64,000 nucleotides of DNA from Marinobacter sp. BGYM27 (lineage in GTDB: Bacteria > Pseudomonadota > Gammaproteobacteria > Pseudomonadales > Oleiphilaceae), in the NCBI GenBank assembly GCA_025153445.1, contig JANZNS010000003.1:537490-601489 (forward strand). The letters run 5' to 3'. The position numbers were made by a program, and so were the translations under genes. The notes beneath the pieces were generated by a model. The model did not search any database. It was not told the origin of the DNA and saw only the letters and a list, made by a program, of their open reading frames with translations. Shown piece after piece: positions 1 to 9,028 of this stretch (position 1 is its first letter; the number at the start of each line of letters is the position of its first letter).

Positions 1-1
1 C

Positions 2-1126
2 ACGCTTGATGCCCAGTCCAGATCCCCTCAATTACGCCTGTTAGGTCGCATCGAAACCCCTTACCAATCCACTCTTAGTGCGAGTGTGACCGCAAATGTA
101 GAAGCACTGCCTCGCCTTGAAGGGCAGACAGTCGAGCGTGACGCCGTGCTGATTGAGCTGGATGATACCGAGGTCAAACTGCTGGTGGCCCAGCGCGAGG
201 CAGACGTCGCGGAGCTGGAAAGCCAACTCAAGCAGGAACAGAACCAGTTCGCTTCAGACAAGCGCCTGCTGGCGCGGGAGAAAGAACTGGTCGCCATCGC
301 TCAAAGTGGGCTCGATCGCGAAAACAAGCTGCAAGCCTCCAAACTCAGCAGCCAGTCACGCACCGATCAGGCGAGCCAGTCGCTGCAGGCCGCAGAAATA
401 TCCATGGTGAACCGTGAATTGGCGGTCGCCAATCATGACAGCCGACGCCAATCGCTGCAGGCCAAACTGGCTCGAGCGGAAGCATTACTGGAGCAATCAC
501 GGCTGGATCTAGAGCGAACCGAAATTCGGGCGCCCTTCGCCGGAGTGATCGTATCCATTCAGGTGAGCCCCGGCGAGCGTGTCCGCCCCGGTGAAGTCCT
601 GGCGACGCTTTATTCCACTCGCGACCTTGAAGTCCGCGCCCAGATTCCGATGCAACAAGCGGGCTTTGTTGCGCAATCGCTCAATAAAAGCGAGCCGGTT
701 ACCGCACAGGCGAAACTGGGCCAGACCATCCTGAACCTGACACTCAACCGCCTGTCCGGTCAGGTAAATGCAGGCGCTGGAGGGATTGACGGGCTATTCA
801 GGTTTGAGGGCGAAGCCCCTGCAGCTGCGCTCAACCGCACGCTGGACCTGACACTCAACCTGCCCAGCCAACCCGGTCTGTTTGCCGTGCCGGTCTCCGC
901 GCTCTATGACGAGCATACGCTCTACCGGGTTACCGATGGACGCCTGGAATCGGTCGAAGTGCAGCTTGCAGGCGACCGATTTGAAAAGGGTCGGCAGCAG
1001 TTACTGGTCCGGTCTGATGCACTCAAGACGGGTGATCCAATCCTGACCACCCAGCTCCCCAATGCGATATCGGGACTGAAAGTAGAGCCAACGGGCAGTG
1101 CCGACAGCACGGAGCAGGCGCAATGA
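2..1126 (+). CDS. RND efflux periplasmic adaptor (5'-truncated)
   Basis: Membrane fusion protein that would link an inner-membrane RND pump to an outer-membrane channel in the periplasm. The reading frame is open to the left edge, so the N-terminus with its signal peptide lies outside the window; 374 residues are visible. They show the usual order: a first half-lipoyl segment, a long Gln/Glu/Arg-rich coiled-coil hairpin (roughly visible residues 65-165), a returning half-lipoyl segment with the motif RTEIRAPFAGVI, then beta-barrel and membrane-proximal domains. The stop codon overlaps the ATG of the RND pump gene (ATGA), so the two are translationally coupled. The family is certain; the substrate is not visible. 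Confidence 0.93.
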   Translation, partial: TLDAQSRSPQLRLLGRIETPYQSTLSASVTANVEALPRLEGQTVERDAVLIELDDTEVKLLVAQREADVAELESQLKQEQNQFASDKRLLAREKELVAIAQSGLDRENKLQASKLSSQSRTDQASQSLQAAEISMVNRELAVANHDSRRQSLQAKLARAEALLEQSRLDLERTEIRAPFAGVIVSIQVSPGERVRPGEVLATLYSTRDLEVRAQIPMQQAGFVAQSLNKSEPVTAQAKLGQTILNLTLNRLSGQVNAGAGGIDGLFRFEGEAPAAALNRTLDLTLNLPSQPGLFAVPVSALYDEHTLYRVTDGRLESVEVQLAGDRFEKGRQQLLVRSDALKTGDPILTTQLPNAISGLKVEPTGSADSTEQAQ

Positions 1127-4100
1127 CTGACAATGCCAGCCAGCATCGCGAAGATATTCTGGGCCGGTTTGCGCGCCACAAGGTCGCCGCCAATCTGCTG
1201 ATGCTGATTATGATACTGGCAGGCATCTATGCGCTGGGCGGTCTTAATCGACAGTTCTTCCCCACCTTTGCCACAGACTTCATAACCGTCAGCGTGGTCT
1301 GGCCGGGCGCCAGTGCCGAAGATGTGGCGCGCTCGATCACAACCCCGCTGGAGCAGGAATTACGCAACCTCGACAACGTCAAGGAAATGCGTTCAACCTC
1401 GGCCCGGGGCTACAGCCGAATCGTGATCGAGTACGAAGAAAACACCCCGATGGGCATTGCCCTTGATCAGGTCAATGAACAGGTGGGGCTGGTCCGAAAC
1501 CTGCCCTCCGACTCGGAACGACCGGAAATCAGCAAATTCGTCCGCAACGAAACCATCGCGACGGTCATCCTGACCGGACCGGCAAGGCTTGAGGCGCTGC
1601 GCCCGATGGCTTATGCCTTCGAGACCCAACTGCTCGACCGTGGCATCGCGAAAGTTGAAATGACGGGCCTTCCCGATCGGGAAATTGCGATTGAGGTGGA
1701 TTCCGAATCGATTTCTGCACTGCAGATGTCATTGCCTCAGCTCGGCCAGCGGGTCGTCGGCCAGAGCCAGGACATCCCCGCCGGCTCTGTCGGCGACAAG
1801 GAATCCGTCCGCGAGATTCGCAGCCTCGAAAAAGGCCGGACAGCAGCCGACTTTGCCAACATGCCGATTATCGCCACCGCTGATGGGCGGCGCCTGGCGC
1901 TGGGTGATATAGCCGATATCGAAATGCGCCCGAAAGAAGACTCGGTCGAGGTGTTCTATCAAGGTCAGCCTGCCCTGCTGATGGAGTTGCAGCGGGCCGA
2001 GACGTCCGATTCGCTGGATTCAGCCGATGTGATGCTGGAGTGGCTGGATGACACTCGCGCGACGCTACCCGAAGGCATTCAGCTGATCACCTTTGATGAG
2101 CAGTACGAACTGATCGTCGACCGGATTAACCTGCTGCTTAAAAACGGTATCGGCGGCCTGATTCTGGTGGTCGGGATCCTGTTTATATTCCTCAACGGCC
2201 GCATCGCGTTCTGGGTCGCCGCAGGTATCCCCATTTCGCTGATGGGCACCATGGCCATTCTGTGGTTCAACGGCGGCAGCATCAACATGATCAGCCTGTT
2301 CGCCCTCATCATGGCACTGGGCATTATCGTGGACGATGCCATCGTCGTGGCGGAAGACGCCATGACCCATTATCAAAGAGGCGAGCGATCGCTCGAAGCG
2401 GCCGAAGGGGGCGCCCGACGCATGTTCGTTCCGGTCATGAGCTCGTCGCTCACGACCATCGCCGCCTTCCTGCCGCTGATGCTGGTCAGCGGCATTATGG
2501 GGCAGGTGTTGCGGGATATTCCGTTTGTCATCATCTGCGTCATTATCGCGTCTCTGATCGAAAGCTTCCTGATTCTGCCCGGGCACCTGCGCTCGTCCTT
2601 TCGCAGCAACCACCATCGACCCGACGGCAAATTGCGCCAACGCCTCAACAATGGCTTTAACAGTTTTCGTGACAACCGCTTCCGGCCGGTCGCCGTATGG
2701 AGCCTGAACAATCGGGCGACCGTTCTGGTGGCCACCGCCTGCGCGCTGGTGATCAGCGTCGCGGTGGTTGCAACCGGACATGTCCGCTTCACCTTTTTCC
2801 CGACCCCTGAATCCACTCAGGTCGTGGCCAGCGTCAAGTTCGCCTCCGGCACACCACCCGCCGACGTCAAGGCATACGGCAGGCGAATGGAGGCCGCCCT
2901 GTGGCGTATCAATGACGAACTGAAAGATGAAGACGATCTGGTGCGCGCGGCGGTCCTGCGACTGAACCAGGCCTCGTTTGACGGCGGCGAACGTCTGGAA
3001 CAGGGCGAGCAATACGCCATGGTGTCGCTGGAGCTGACGCCGCCGGACGCCCGCTCTGTGCGCACACCGGATTTCATCAAAGCCTGGCGCAAGGCCTTGC
3101 CGGATCTTGCAGGGATTGAGCAGCTGTCACTTACCAGTCCACAGGGTGGACCGCCGGGCAAGCCAATTGATGTGTTTCTGTCCGGCGCCGATGCGGATAC
3201 GCTCAAGAAGGCGGCAGAGTCTCTCAAACTCAGCCTTGGTAAATACCAAGGTGTGACGGACATTCTGGATGATCTGCCCTGGGGCAAGCAGCAGTATATT
3301 TTCTCGCTGACACCGCTGGCCCAGTCGCTGGGGCTGACCATTGATGACGTCGGGCGGCAGATGCGTGCGGCGCTGGACGGCCAGTTGCTGCAAGTGTTCT
3401 ACGACGCCCACGACGAAGTAGAAGTCCGTATAATGTTGCCCAAGGCCGAGCGTGAACTTCAGCAGACACTCAACACGCTTCCGATTGCCACGCCGGCGGG
3501 CTCCACGACGCCGCTGGCCAACGTCATCAATCTTGAATCACGTCGCGGACTGGCCCTGCTACGCCACAGTGACGGCCAGCTCGGGGTACATGTCACAGCC
3601 GATGTCGATACCGACGTCACCAACGCCAACCAGGTGCTTACCGATATCGAGCAAACCATTATCCCCAACCTGCAAAGTCAGTACGGTATCATCACCCATT
3701 TCAAGGGCACAGCTGAAGACCAGCGGCAGACCAGCAGCGACATGAAGGCAGGCTCGCTGCTCGGACTGGCGCTGATCTACATTATTCTGGCGTGGGTGTT
3801 CGGCTCCTATACCTGGCCGGTGGCGGTGATGATCGCCATTCCTTTCGGACTTTGCGGGGCAATACTGGGGCATTTCCTGCTGGGAATTGATCTGACCATT
3901 CTGTCGCTATTCGGCATGTTCGGGCTTTCAGGCATCGTGATTAACGACTCGATCATTCTGGTGACTTTCTACAAAGAGCTCAGAGAAGGCGGTATGCCGA
4001 TCAGCGAAGCGTTGATTGAAGCATCCTGCCAACGCCTGAGAGCAGTACTACTGACCTCGCTGACAACGATCAGTGGCCTCCTGCCCCTGCTGTTCGAGAC

Positions 4101-4263
4101 GTCCCTGCAAGCCCAGTTCCTGATCCCCATGGCCGTCAGCATCGCCTTTGGTCTGGCGGTCGGTACCTTCCTGATTCTGCTGGTTGTCCCGGTGTTACTG
4201 TCGCTGATCGAAAGCGCGACCGCGCGCCTCCAGCGTATCGGTGGTGCTCCCCAGCCCGAGTGA
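1123..4263 (+). CDS. RND family efflux transporter permease
   Basis: Inner-membrane proton-driven efflux pump of the AcrB/HAE superfamily, 1046 residues, the normal length. An N-terminal membrane helix is followed by a large periplasmic domain, a block of helices (about residues 335-490), a second periplasmic domain and a second helix block near the C-terminus. The proton-relay aspartate pair is present in the fourth-helix motif GIIVDDAIVV (D404-D405), so the pump should be active. It overlaps the adaptor gene by four bases and probably forms a two-gene operon whose outer-membrane partner is upstream or elsewhere. Substrate specificity (drug, metal or metabolite) cannot be told from sequence. 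Confidence 0.95.
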   Translation: MTDNASQHREDILGRFARHKVAANLLMLIMILAGIYALGGLNRQFFPTFATDFITVSVVWPGASAEDVARSITTPLEQELRNLDNVKEMRSTSARGYSRIVIEYEENTPMGIALDQVNEQVGLVRNLPSDSERPEISKFVRNETIATVILTGPARLEALRPMAYAFETQLLDRGIAKVEMTGLPDREIAIEVDSESISALQMSLPQLGQRVVGQSQDIPAGSVGDKESVREIRSLEKGRTAADFANMPIIATADGRRLALGDIADIEMRPKEDSVEVFYQGQPALLMELQRAETSDSLDSADVMLEWLDDTRATLPEGIQLITFDEQYELIVDRINLLLKNGIGGLILVVGILFIFLNGRIAFWVAAGIPISLMGTMAILWFNGGSINMISLFALIMALGIIVDDAIVVAEDAMTHYQRGERSLEAAEGGARRMFVPVMSSSLTTIAAFLPLMLVSGIMGQVLRDIPFVIICVIIASLIESFLILPGHLRSSFRSNHHRPDGKLRQRLNNGFNSFRDNRFRPVAVWSLNNRATVLVATACALVISVAVVATGHVRFTFFPTPESTQVVASVKFASGTPPADVKAYGRRMEAALWRINDELKDEDDLVRAAVLRLNQASFDGGERLEQGEQYAMVSLELTPPDARSVRTPDFIKAWRKALPDLAGIEQLSLTSPQGGPPGKPIDVFLSGADADTLKKAAESLKLSLGKYQGVTDILDDLPWGKQQYIFSLTPLAQSLGLTIDDVGRQMRAALDGQLLQVFYDAHDEVEVRIMLPKAERELQQTLNTLPIATPAGSTTPLANVINLESRRGLALLRHSDGQLGVHVTADVDTDVTNANQVLTDIEQTIIPNLQSQYGIITHFKGTAEDQRQTSSDMKAGSLLGLALIYIILAWVFGSYTWPVAVMIAIPFGLCGAILGHFLLGIDLTILSLFGMFGLSGIVINDSIILVTFYKELREGGMPISEALIEASCQRLRAVLLTSLTTISGLLPLLFETSLQAQFLIPMAVSIAFGLAVGTFLILLVVPVLLSLIESATARLQRIGGAPQPE

Positions 4264-4494
4264 TTTGAATGACCGGCGGCCACCGCGCAGGTGTCATTGA
4301 CAAGCTTGCAGTGGCCACAGATGATGCAAAGCACTCTGGCCCCGCCGGCCCTGCTTTCAGGCAGTGTCGGCGGGCTGAGCGCCAGAACCGGTTTAGATCA
4401 CGATGGCACTCTGATTACAGCGGCACTGAGATTGCCGTAACACGCTGATCATCGTGACAAGACAACAACGACATTGAACCTGACGAGTAGCGAC

Positions 4495-5724
4495 ATGACC
4501 GAGCTGTTGCACCAAGCGGAATTCTGGCAATACCTCAGTATCCCTGTTATTGCCGCCCTGATCGGTTGGATTACCAACTGGCTGGCGATCAAGATGACCT
4601 TCTACCCGCTCAATTTCATTGGCATCAAGCCGATTTGGGGCTGGCAGGGCATCATCCCCTCCAAAGCGAGGAAAATGGCGGCGATCAGTGTTGATGCCAC
4701 GATTTCAAAAATCGGAACAGTGCAGGAAATCTTCCAGCAGATAGACCCGAAAGTGCTGGGCGAATACGTGATCCACAATGTCGAACCCCGCACCGAAGAA
4801 TACGTCGACGAGCTGATGCTGCGGGAGTACCCCACATTCTGGGAGAACCTGCCCGCGTCGGCCCGTAACATGGTGTACGAGCGGGTACGTAAATCCACCC
4901 CCCATCTGGTGGATAACCTGGTCGCCGACCTGTCTGAAAACATCGAAGGCCTGCTCGATATCAAGGGCATGGTGATTGACCGCCTGGCTGCCGACAAGCG
5001 TCTGCTGAACCGGATATTTCTGGAATGCGGGCAGAAAGAGTTCAAATTTATTGTGAATTCCGGCTTCTACTTCGGCTTTCTTTTTGGCCTGATCCAGATG
5101 ACCGTCTGGTACTTCCATCAGGGCTGGTGGGTGTTGCCGGTTTTTGGACTACTGGTCGGATGGGCAACCAACTGGATTGCACTGAACGTCATTTTCCGTC
5201 CGTTACACCCACACAAGGTCGGGCCTATTACGCTCCAGGGGCTATTCCTGAAACGCCAGCGGGAAGTGGCCGAATCCTTCTGCCATATCGTGACCCATGA
5301 AATCCTGACCGTCGGCAATATCATTCATGCGGTACTGAACGGCCCGAACGGCGACCGGGCCAAGAATATGGTCAAAAAGCACATGAAACCTCTGGTCGAC
5401 GAAACCGCCGGCATGGGCAAGGCGCTTACCCAGATGGCATTCGGACCTACCGGTTTTGCCACGCTGAAAAACCAGGTGGGAGAAAAAGCGCTGGAGATCT
5501 CCTCAACCTCTTTCGATAACCCGGTATTTGAAAAAGACCGGGCCGAGGCCGTTGAGAGCATCATGGTTGAACGCATGGTCGCGCTGTCTTCCGACGAGTT
5601 TCAGGATTTGCTTCGCCCCTGCTTCCAGGAAGATGAAATCAAACTGATCGCCGTCGGCGCATTGCTGGGATTCGCAGCAGGTGTCGCGCAACTGATACTG
5701 GTGTTCGGACAGCAATTGTTCTGA
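4495..5724 (+). CDS. DUF445 family membrane protein
   Basis: Integral membrane protein of about 409 residues belonging to the DUF445 family, whose function is unknown. The family hallmark is an internal duplication of a membrane motif: GWITNWLAIKMTF near the N-terminus and GWATNWIALNVIF near the middle, each followed by a Pro/His/Gly-rich loop. A further hydrophobic helix closes the C-terminus. I prefer the ATG at 4495; a TTG 21 bases upstream is also in frame. The gene stands alone between the RND pump and an HDOD gene, so neighbours give no clue to its job. Confidence 0.85.
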   Translation: MTELLHQAEFWQYLSIPVIAALIGWITNWLAIKMTFYPLNFIGIKPIWGWQGIIPSKARKMAAISVDATISKIGTVQEIFQQIDPKVLGEYVIHNVEPRTEEYVDELMLREYPTFWENLPASARNMVYERVRKSTPHLVDNLVADLSENIEGLLDIKGMVIDRLAADKRLLNRIFLECGQKEFKFIVNSGFYFGFLFGLIQMTVWYFHQGWWVLPVFGLLVGWATNWIALNVIFRPLHPHKVGPITLQGLFLKRQREVAESFCHIVTHEILTVGNIIHAVLNGPNGDRAKNMVKKHMKPLVDETAGMGKALTQMAFGPTGFATLKNQVGEKALEISSTSFDNPVFEKDRAEAVESIMVERMVALSSDEFQDLLRPCFQEDEIKLIAVGALLGFAAGVAQLILVFGQQLF

Positions 5725-5844
5725 ACAGGCATCAGATTTTGCACCAATTTGCGCATTCTCTGTGTCGTCGTTCTATACTCGTAGGAGCAGGAAGGGCTGC
5801 GCCGCTCTTCCCACTCACTTACCCTTTCTTTGAGGGCCGTATGG

Positions 5845-6879
5845 ATGTGGCGCTTGTTCAATTGGTTGTCGCCAAAGCATTCGCAACAAAAATCCCCCGC
5901 TCCCAGTCAGTCTCGTCTGCTGAATGCTGGCAGACTAGCGGAAACCGGGATTTCAGCGAGCACCCTAGACGCGTTGCATAGCCTCGAAGGACACCTGTTC
6001 TGCTGGTTACTGGACGCATCCCCTGCCCAGGTCAACCAGACATCTCCTAACGAAGCGCTGGTACTGGCAGAACTCGAACGCCGGCTGACAAAAACGGCAC
6101 TGGAAGAGCTGCCTCGCCAGCCCGCTGTGCTGCCCGCACTGATGGGTGCGCTATCTGATCGCGACGTCACGCGCTCCCATCTGGCCGGTATCATTCTTGG
6201 TGACCCATCCTTGACTGACCAGTTGCTTCACGTCGCCAACAGCCCGTTTTTCAAGCCTGGCGAGCAGCAAATCGAATCCGTTGAACATGCCATTTTTCTG
6301 CTGGGCATCGATGGCATCCGCAGCGTTGCCTCCGCAGCAGCCCTGAGACCGATGATGACCGCGCGCACAAGCCAGGAAGCACTCTTTGCCCAACGGGTCT
6401 GGCGCTGGGGGCTCTCGTGCGCCCGCGCCTCGGAGCTCCTTGCCAATGCCCAGGGCACTGATGCCAACGCCTTCTTTCTGGTTGGCTTGCTGCCTTCGCT
6501 GGCCTATATCACCCTGCGCCGCGAAGTTCAGCGCATCTATCGGTCCAAATTACCTGAGGAGACCATCGAACCCTCGGTCGTTCGCAAAGCCCTGCGCCAC
6601 TTCGACTGGCATACCGCACAGATTATTGCGGACAAATGGAATCTGCCGCCGCGCTATCACGCGCACCTGCTCGCTGCGGAGAGACCTTCTCCGCGCAGCG
6701 AACATACGCCATTGAACGACGGCATTATCATGGGTACCCGGGAAGTGCTACGCCATGCTCACCAGCGCAACCTTTCGGAAGAGGTATTACGAGAGGCAAT
6801 TCCGCTGGAAACACGTCAGTTTGACGAGGTGCGACGTGCACTGTTGCTTATGCTGCGGGAAGGCGCCCGCAGCCCCTAG
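5845..6879 (+). CDS. HDOD domain-containing protein
   Basis: Cytoplasmic protein of about 344 residues whose central part is an HDOD domain, a catalytically degenerate relative of HD phosphohydrolases found in signalling proteins. The signature segment runs through LPALMGALSDRDVTRSHLAGIILGDPSL and continues to the SVEHAIFLLGIDGIRSV motif. No response-regulator, EAL or GGDEF domain is attached, so the partner is unknown. The start is probably ATG 5845 (MWRLFNWL); a TTG 15 bases upstream is also in frame. The gene is convergent with the YihY gene, 18 bases away. Confidence 0.85.
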   Translation: MWRLFNWLSPKHSQQKSPAPSQSRLLNAGRLAETGISASTLDALHSLEGHLFCWLLDASPAQVNQTSPNEALVLAELERRLTKTALEELPRQPAVLPALMGALSDRDVTRSHLAGIILGDPSLTDQLLHVANSPFFKPGEQQIESVEHAIFLLGIDGIRSVASAAALRPMMTARTSQEALFAQRVWRWGLSCARASELLANAQGTDANAFFLVGLLPSLAYITLRREVQRIYRSKLPEETIEPSVVRKALRHFDWHTAQIIADKWNLPPRYHAHLLAAERPSPRSEHTPLNDGIIMGTREVLRHAHQRNLSEEVLREAIPLETRQFDEVRRALLLMLREGARSP

Positions 6880-6897
6880 TAACGGATTTGTCCTGCC

Positions 6898-8223
6898 TTA
6901 TACCGCCGGTGGCGGTCGCCCGACATCCGCCTGGATCAGCTCGGCAAAGGTTCTGCCATCCTCTTCACCATGCAGCATCAACATACTTTCGGGTAGCACT
7001 TTGGGCAGGCGCCGCATCAGCCGGTCTTCATCGGCCCGGACAACGGACATCACATCACCCACAGTGATTTTATCGAGTGCCCTGGCGGGCATGAGGGCAT
7101 CGCAGGTTTCACCCGTCAGCACCAGCAGTTTGCCCCGGATCAGTTTGTCACTGACGCGACGCGTCACCTCTCCTGGCACGCCCAACTGGTACTCGAGTTT
7201 TTCCTGCTGCGGTGCCGGGCGCCCCTCACTGAAAGGCTTGCACACCAGCCACATCAGCACCATCGCCACATGTTCGTGCAGCTCAGGCGAAAATCTGACC
7301 CGGTAACGCTTGGCCACGGCATTCGGATTCTGCAGGTAGAACACAATACTGGCGCCGACCAGCAATATCAGCCAGTTCAGATAAATCCAGATCAGCATGA
7401 TAATGCCAATCGCAAAGCTGGAATAAATCGCCTGATAGCGCGCAGAGCCGGCAACGAATGAGGCGAACAGCATGCCACCCGCTTGCCAGGCCACACCTGC
7501 AATCAAACCGCCGATAAGGGCGTACTTCAGCTTTACCCGGGTGTTGGGCATAAAGACGTAGGTGAACGTGAACGCCAAAACCACCAGAAGGAACGGCGTA
7601 AACTTGCTGAGAAACAGAACCAGTGAACCCAGCGGTTCAATCGCCATCAGCCCTTGCACTGCTGTCGAGGAAAATATGGTCGCGCTGATCCCGATGGCTG
7701 ACACCATGAGCAATGGCCCGACCATAATCACGCTCAGGTAGTTGCTGAAGCGCTGCACCACAGACCGCATCTGGGGAACTCGCCAGATCATATTGAAAGA
7801 GCGTTCGATTTTCTGGACCAAGGAAACGACCGTGTAGACCAGCAATGCCAGACCGACCGACCCCAGTACACCCACTTTGATGTTGTCGACAAAACCGAGA
7901 ATCTTGTCAGCCATTTCCAGCCCTTGAGGCCCCATCGGCTGAAAAAACTGATAGAGAAACGGCTCCATTTTCTGGTGAACATCCATCGCCTTGAGCACGG
8001 AAAAGCTCAAGGCAATCAGCGGCACGATACTGAGAAGCGTGGTGTAAACAAGGCTCATCGCGTAAAGCGTCAGCTGCCCGTTAACGATATCGCGCACCAC
8101 TGCAAACACCGTTCGCCCGGCTTTGTAGAGCCAGGTCCACGGTCTGTGCTGCGGTGGATTCGGGTTCGCTAACGTCCATTTTTCGAGCGCTGCTAACTGT
8201 TCCTTGATTTGGCTCAGATCCAC
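6898..8223 (-). CDS. YihY/BrkB family inner-membrane protein
   Basis: Polytopic inner-membrane protein of 441 residues. The N-terminal two thirds carries about six membrane helices with the family pattern of the YihY/BrkB group (formerly misnamed RNase BN), including the segment LYAMSLVYTTLLSIVPLIALSFSVL and the late helix pair ending in LVGASIVFYLQNP. A cytoplasmic tail of about 130 residues, longer than in E. coli YihY, follows. Molecular function is not established for the family; transport has been suggested. The short secreted-protein gene to its right is divergently transcribed. Confidence 0.88.
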   Translation of the reverse strand: MDLSQIKEQLAALEKWTLANPNPPQHRPWTWLYKAGRTVFAVVRDIVNGQLTLYAMSLVYTTLLSIVPLIALSFSVLKAMDVHQKMEPFLYQFFQPMGPQGLEMADKILGFVDNIKVGVLGSVGLALLVYTVVSLVQKIERSFNMIWRVPQMRSVVQRFSNYLSVIMVGPLLMVSAIGISATIFSSTAVQGLMAIEPLGSLVLFLSKFTPFLLVVLAFTFTYVFMPNTRVKLKYALIGGLIAGVAWQAGGMLFASFVAGSARYQAIYSSFAIGIIMLIWIYLNWLILLVGASIVFYLQNPNAVAKRYRVRFSPELHEHVAMVLMWLVCKPFSEGRPAPQQEKLEYQLGVPGEVTRRVSDKLIRGKLLVLTGETCDALMPARALDKITVGDVMSVVRADEDRLMRRLPKVLPESMLMLHGEEDGRTFAELIQADVGRPPPAV

Positions 8224-8555
8224 ACGACCTCACTTGATATGCGCGAAATGTCCGCGACCATAATGCCGCTATAACACCCTGTTTTTCCAGTATGGCTTAT
8301 TTTTCATGGATATATTGCGCGGCGCTCAAAAGATTCGAAAAACGTCGGATACCGGATCACTCGTGACTGGTGGGGCTCCGCAGATCTATCGCTTTTCGGG
8401 ACGCATTGCACAAAACTGCAGGCGTGTCGTTGTTCCCTGTAATTGACCTCGATAACCTGTCTGAATTGAGGATCAGACACGGCTTGTGGGCAATCCAGTC
8501 ACGGTCAAAATCTCTCCTCGAACCAAACATCCAGACAAGTTTTCGGAGTATTGGT
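8224..8555. other. Intergenic region between divergent genes
   Basis: This stretch of about 330 bases separates the divergent YihY gene and a small secreted-protein gene, so it should hold both promoters. I could not assign -35/-10 boxes with confidence, and I see no RNA gene or repeat. An open frame continues upstream from the small gene into this region, but it lacks a ribosome binding site and a plausible N-terminus, so I treat it as non-coding. Confidence 0.4.
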
Positions 8556-8876
8556 TTGAAACCGATAAAAGATCGAATGATGTACCTGTTGATGTGCTGC
8601 TTGCTGTCGCCACTTTGTTCGGCTGATGACGCGCTTTCCATGAGCACACACAATGATATGCGGTCCCGCTTTACCGAAATGAACGACGACGAATTGATGG
8701 AAGCCAATGTGGCATTTCAGGCCCCAGTCGTGGAAGCCTCAGACGGCACGCCCCAAGTACTTACCACACCAGGCACGCCAGGCGACGGCCACATCAACAC
8801 GGTGACGCAAACACCCAGGGTCGAATTTCGAGCCGGGCAGTTCCAGCGTCGCTATATTGAAGAAACAGTCTATTAG
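8556..8876 (+). CDS. Small secreted hypothetical protein
   Basis: Predicted protein of 106 residues that I do not recognise. I chose a TTG start at 8556 because a GGAG Shine-Dalgarno sequence (8545-8548) lies seven bases upstream. This gives a proper signal peptide: a Lys/Arg-rich n-region, a Leu/Cys-rich core and a Ser-Ala cleavage site before DDALS. The mature part is acidic then Thr/Pro-rich, without Cys pairs or membrane helices, and looks partly disordered. An alternative is the ATG pair at 8577-8582. The product is likely periplasmic or secreted. Confidence 0.55.
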   Translation: MKPIKDRMMYLLMCCLLSPLCSADDALSMSTHNDMRSRFTEMNDDELMEANVAFQAPVVEASDGTPQVLTTPGTPGDGHINTVTQTPRVEFRAGQFQRRYIEETVY

Positions 8877-9028
8877 AAACGGGCGATCATCGGGCGTTAA
8901 TGATACAAACACCTACTATGAAGCACCCGGGGCGATAACCCAAAAGGGTTATTCAATTCACGAACCACACGCATCCAGATCACAAACATTCGTTGCGCTT
9001 CGCCTGCTGCAATGGCTATTGCCATGTA

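Noticed and set aside
2065..3012. Long minus-strand open frame opposite the RND pump
   Set aside because: It is His/Gln/Asp-rich antisense sequence of a clearly coding gene and has no protein-family features.
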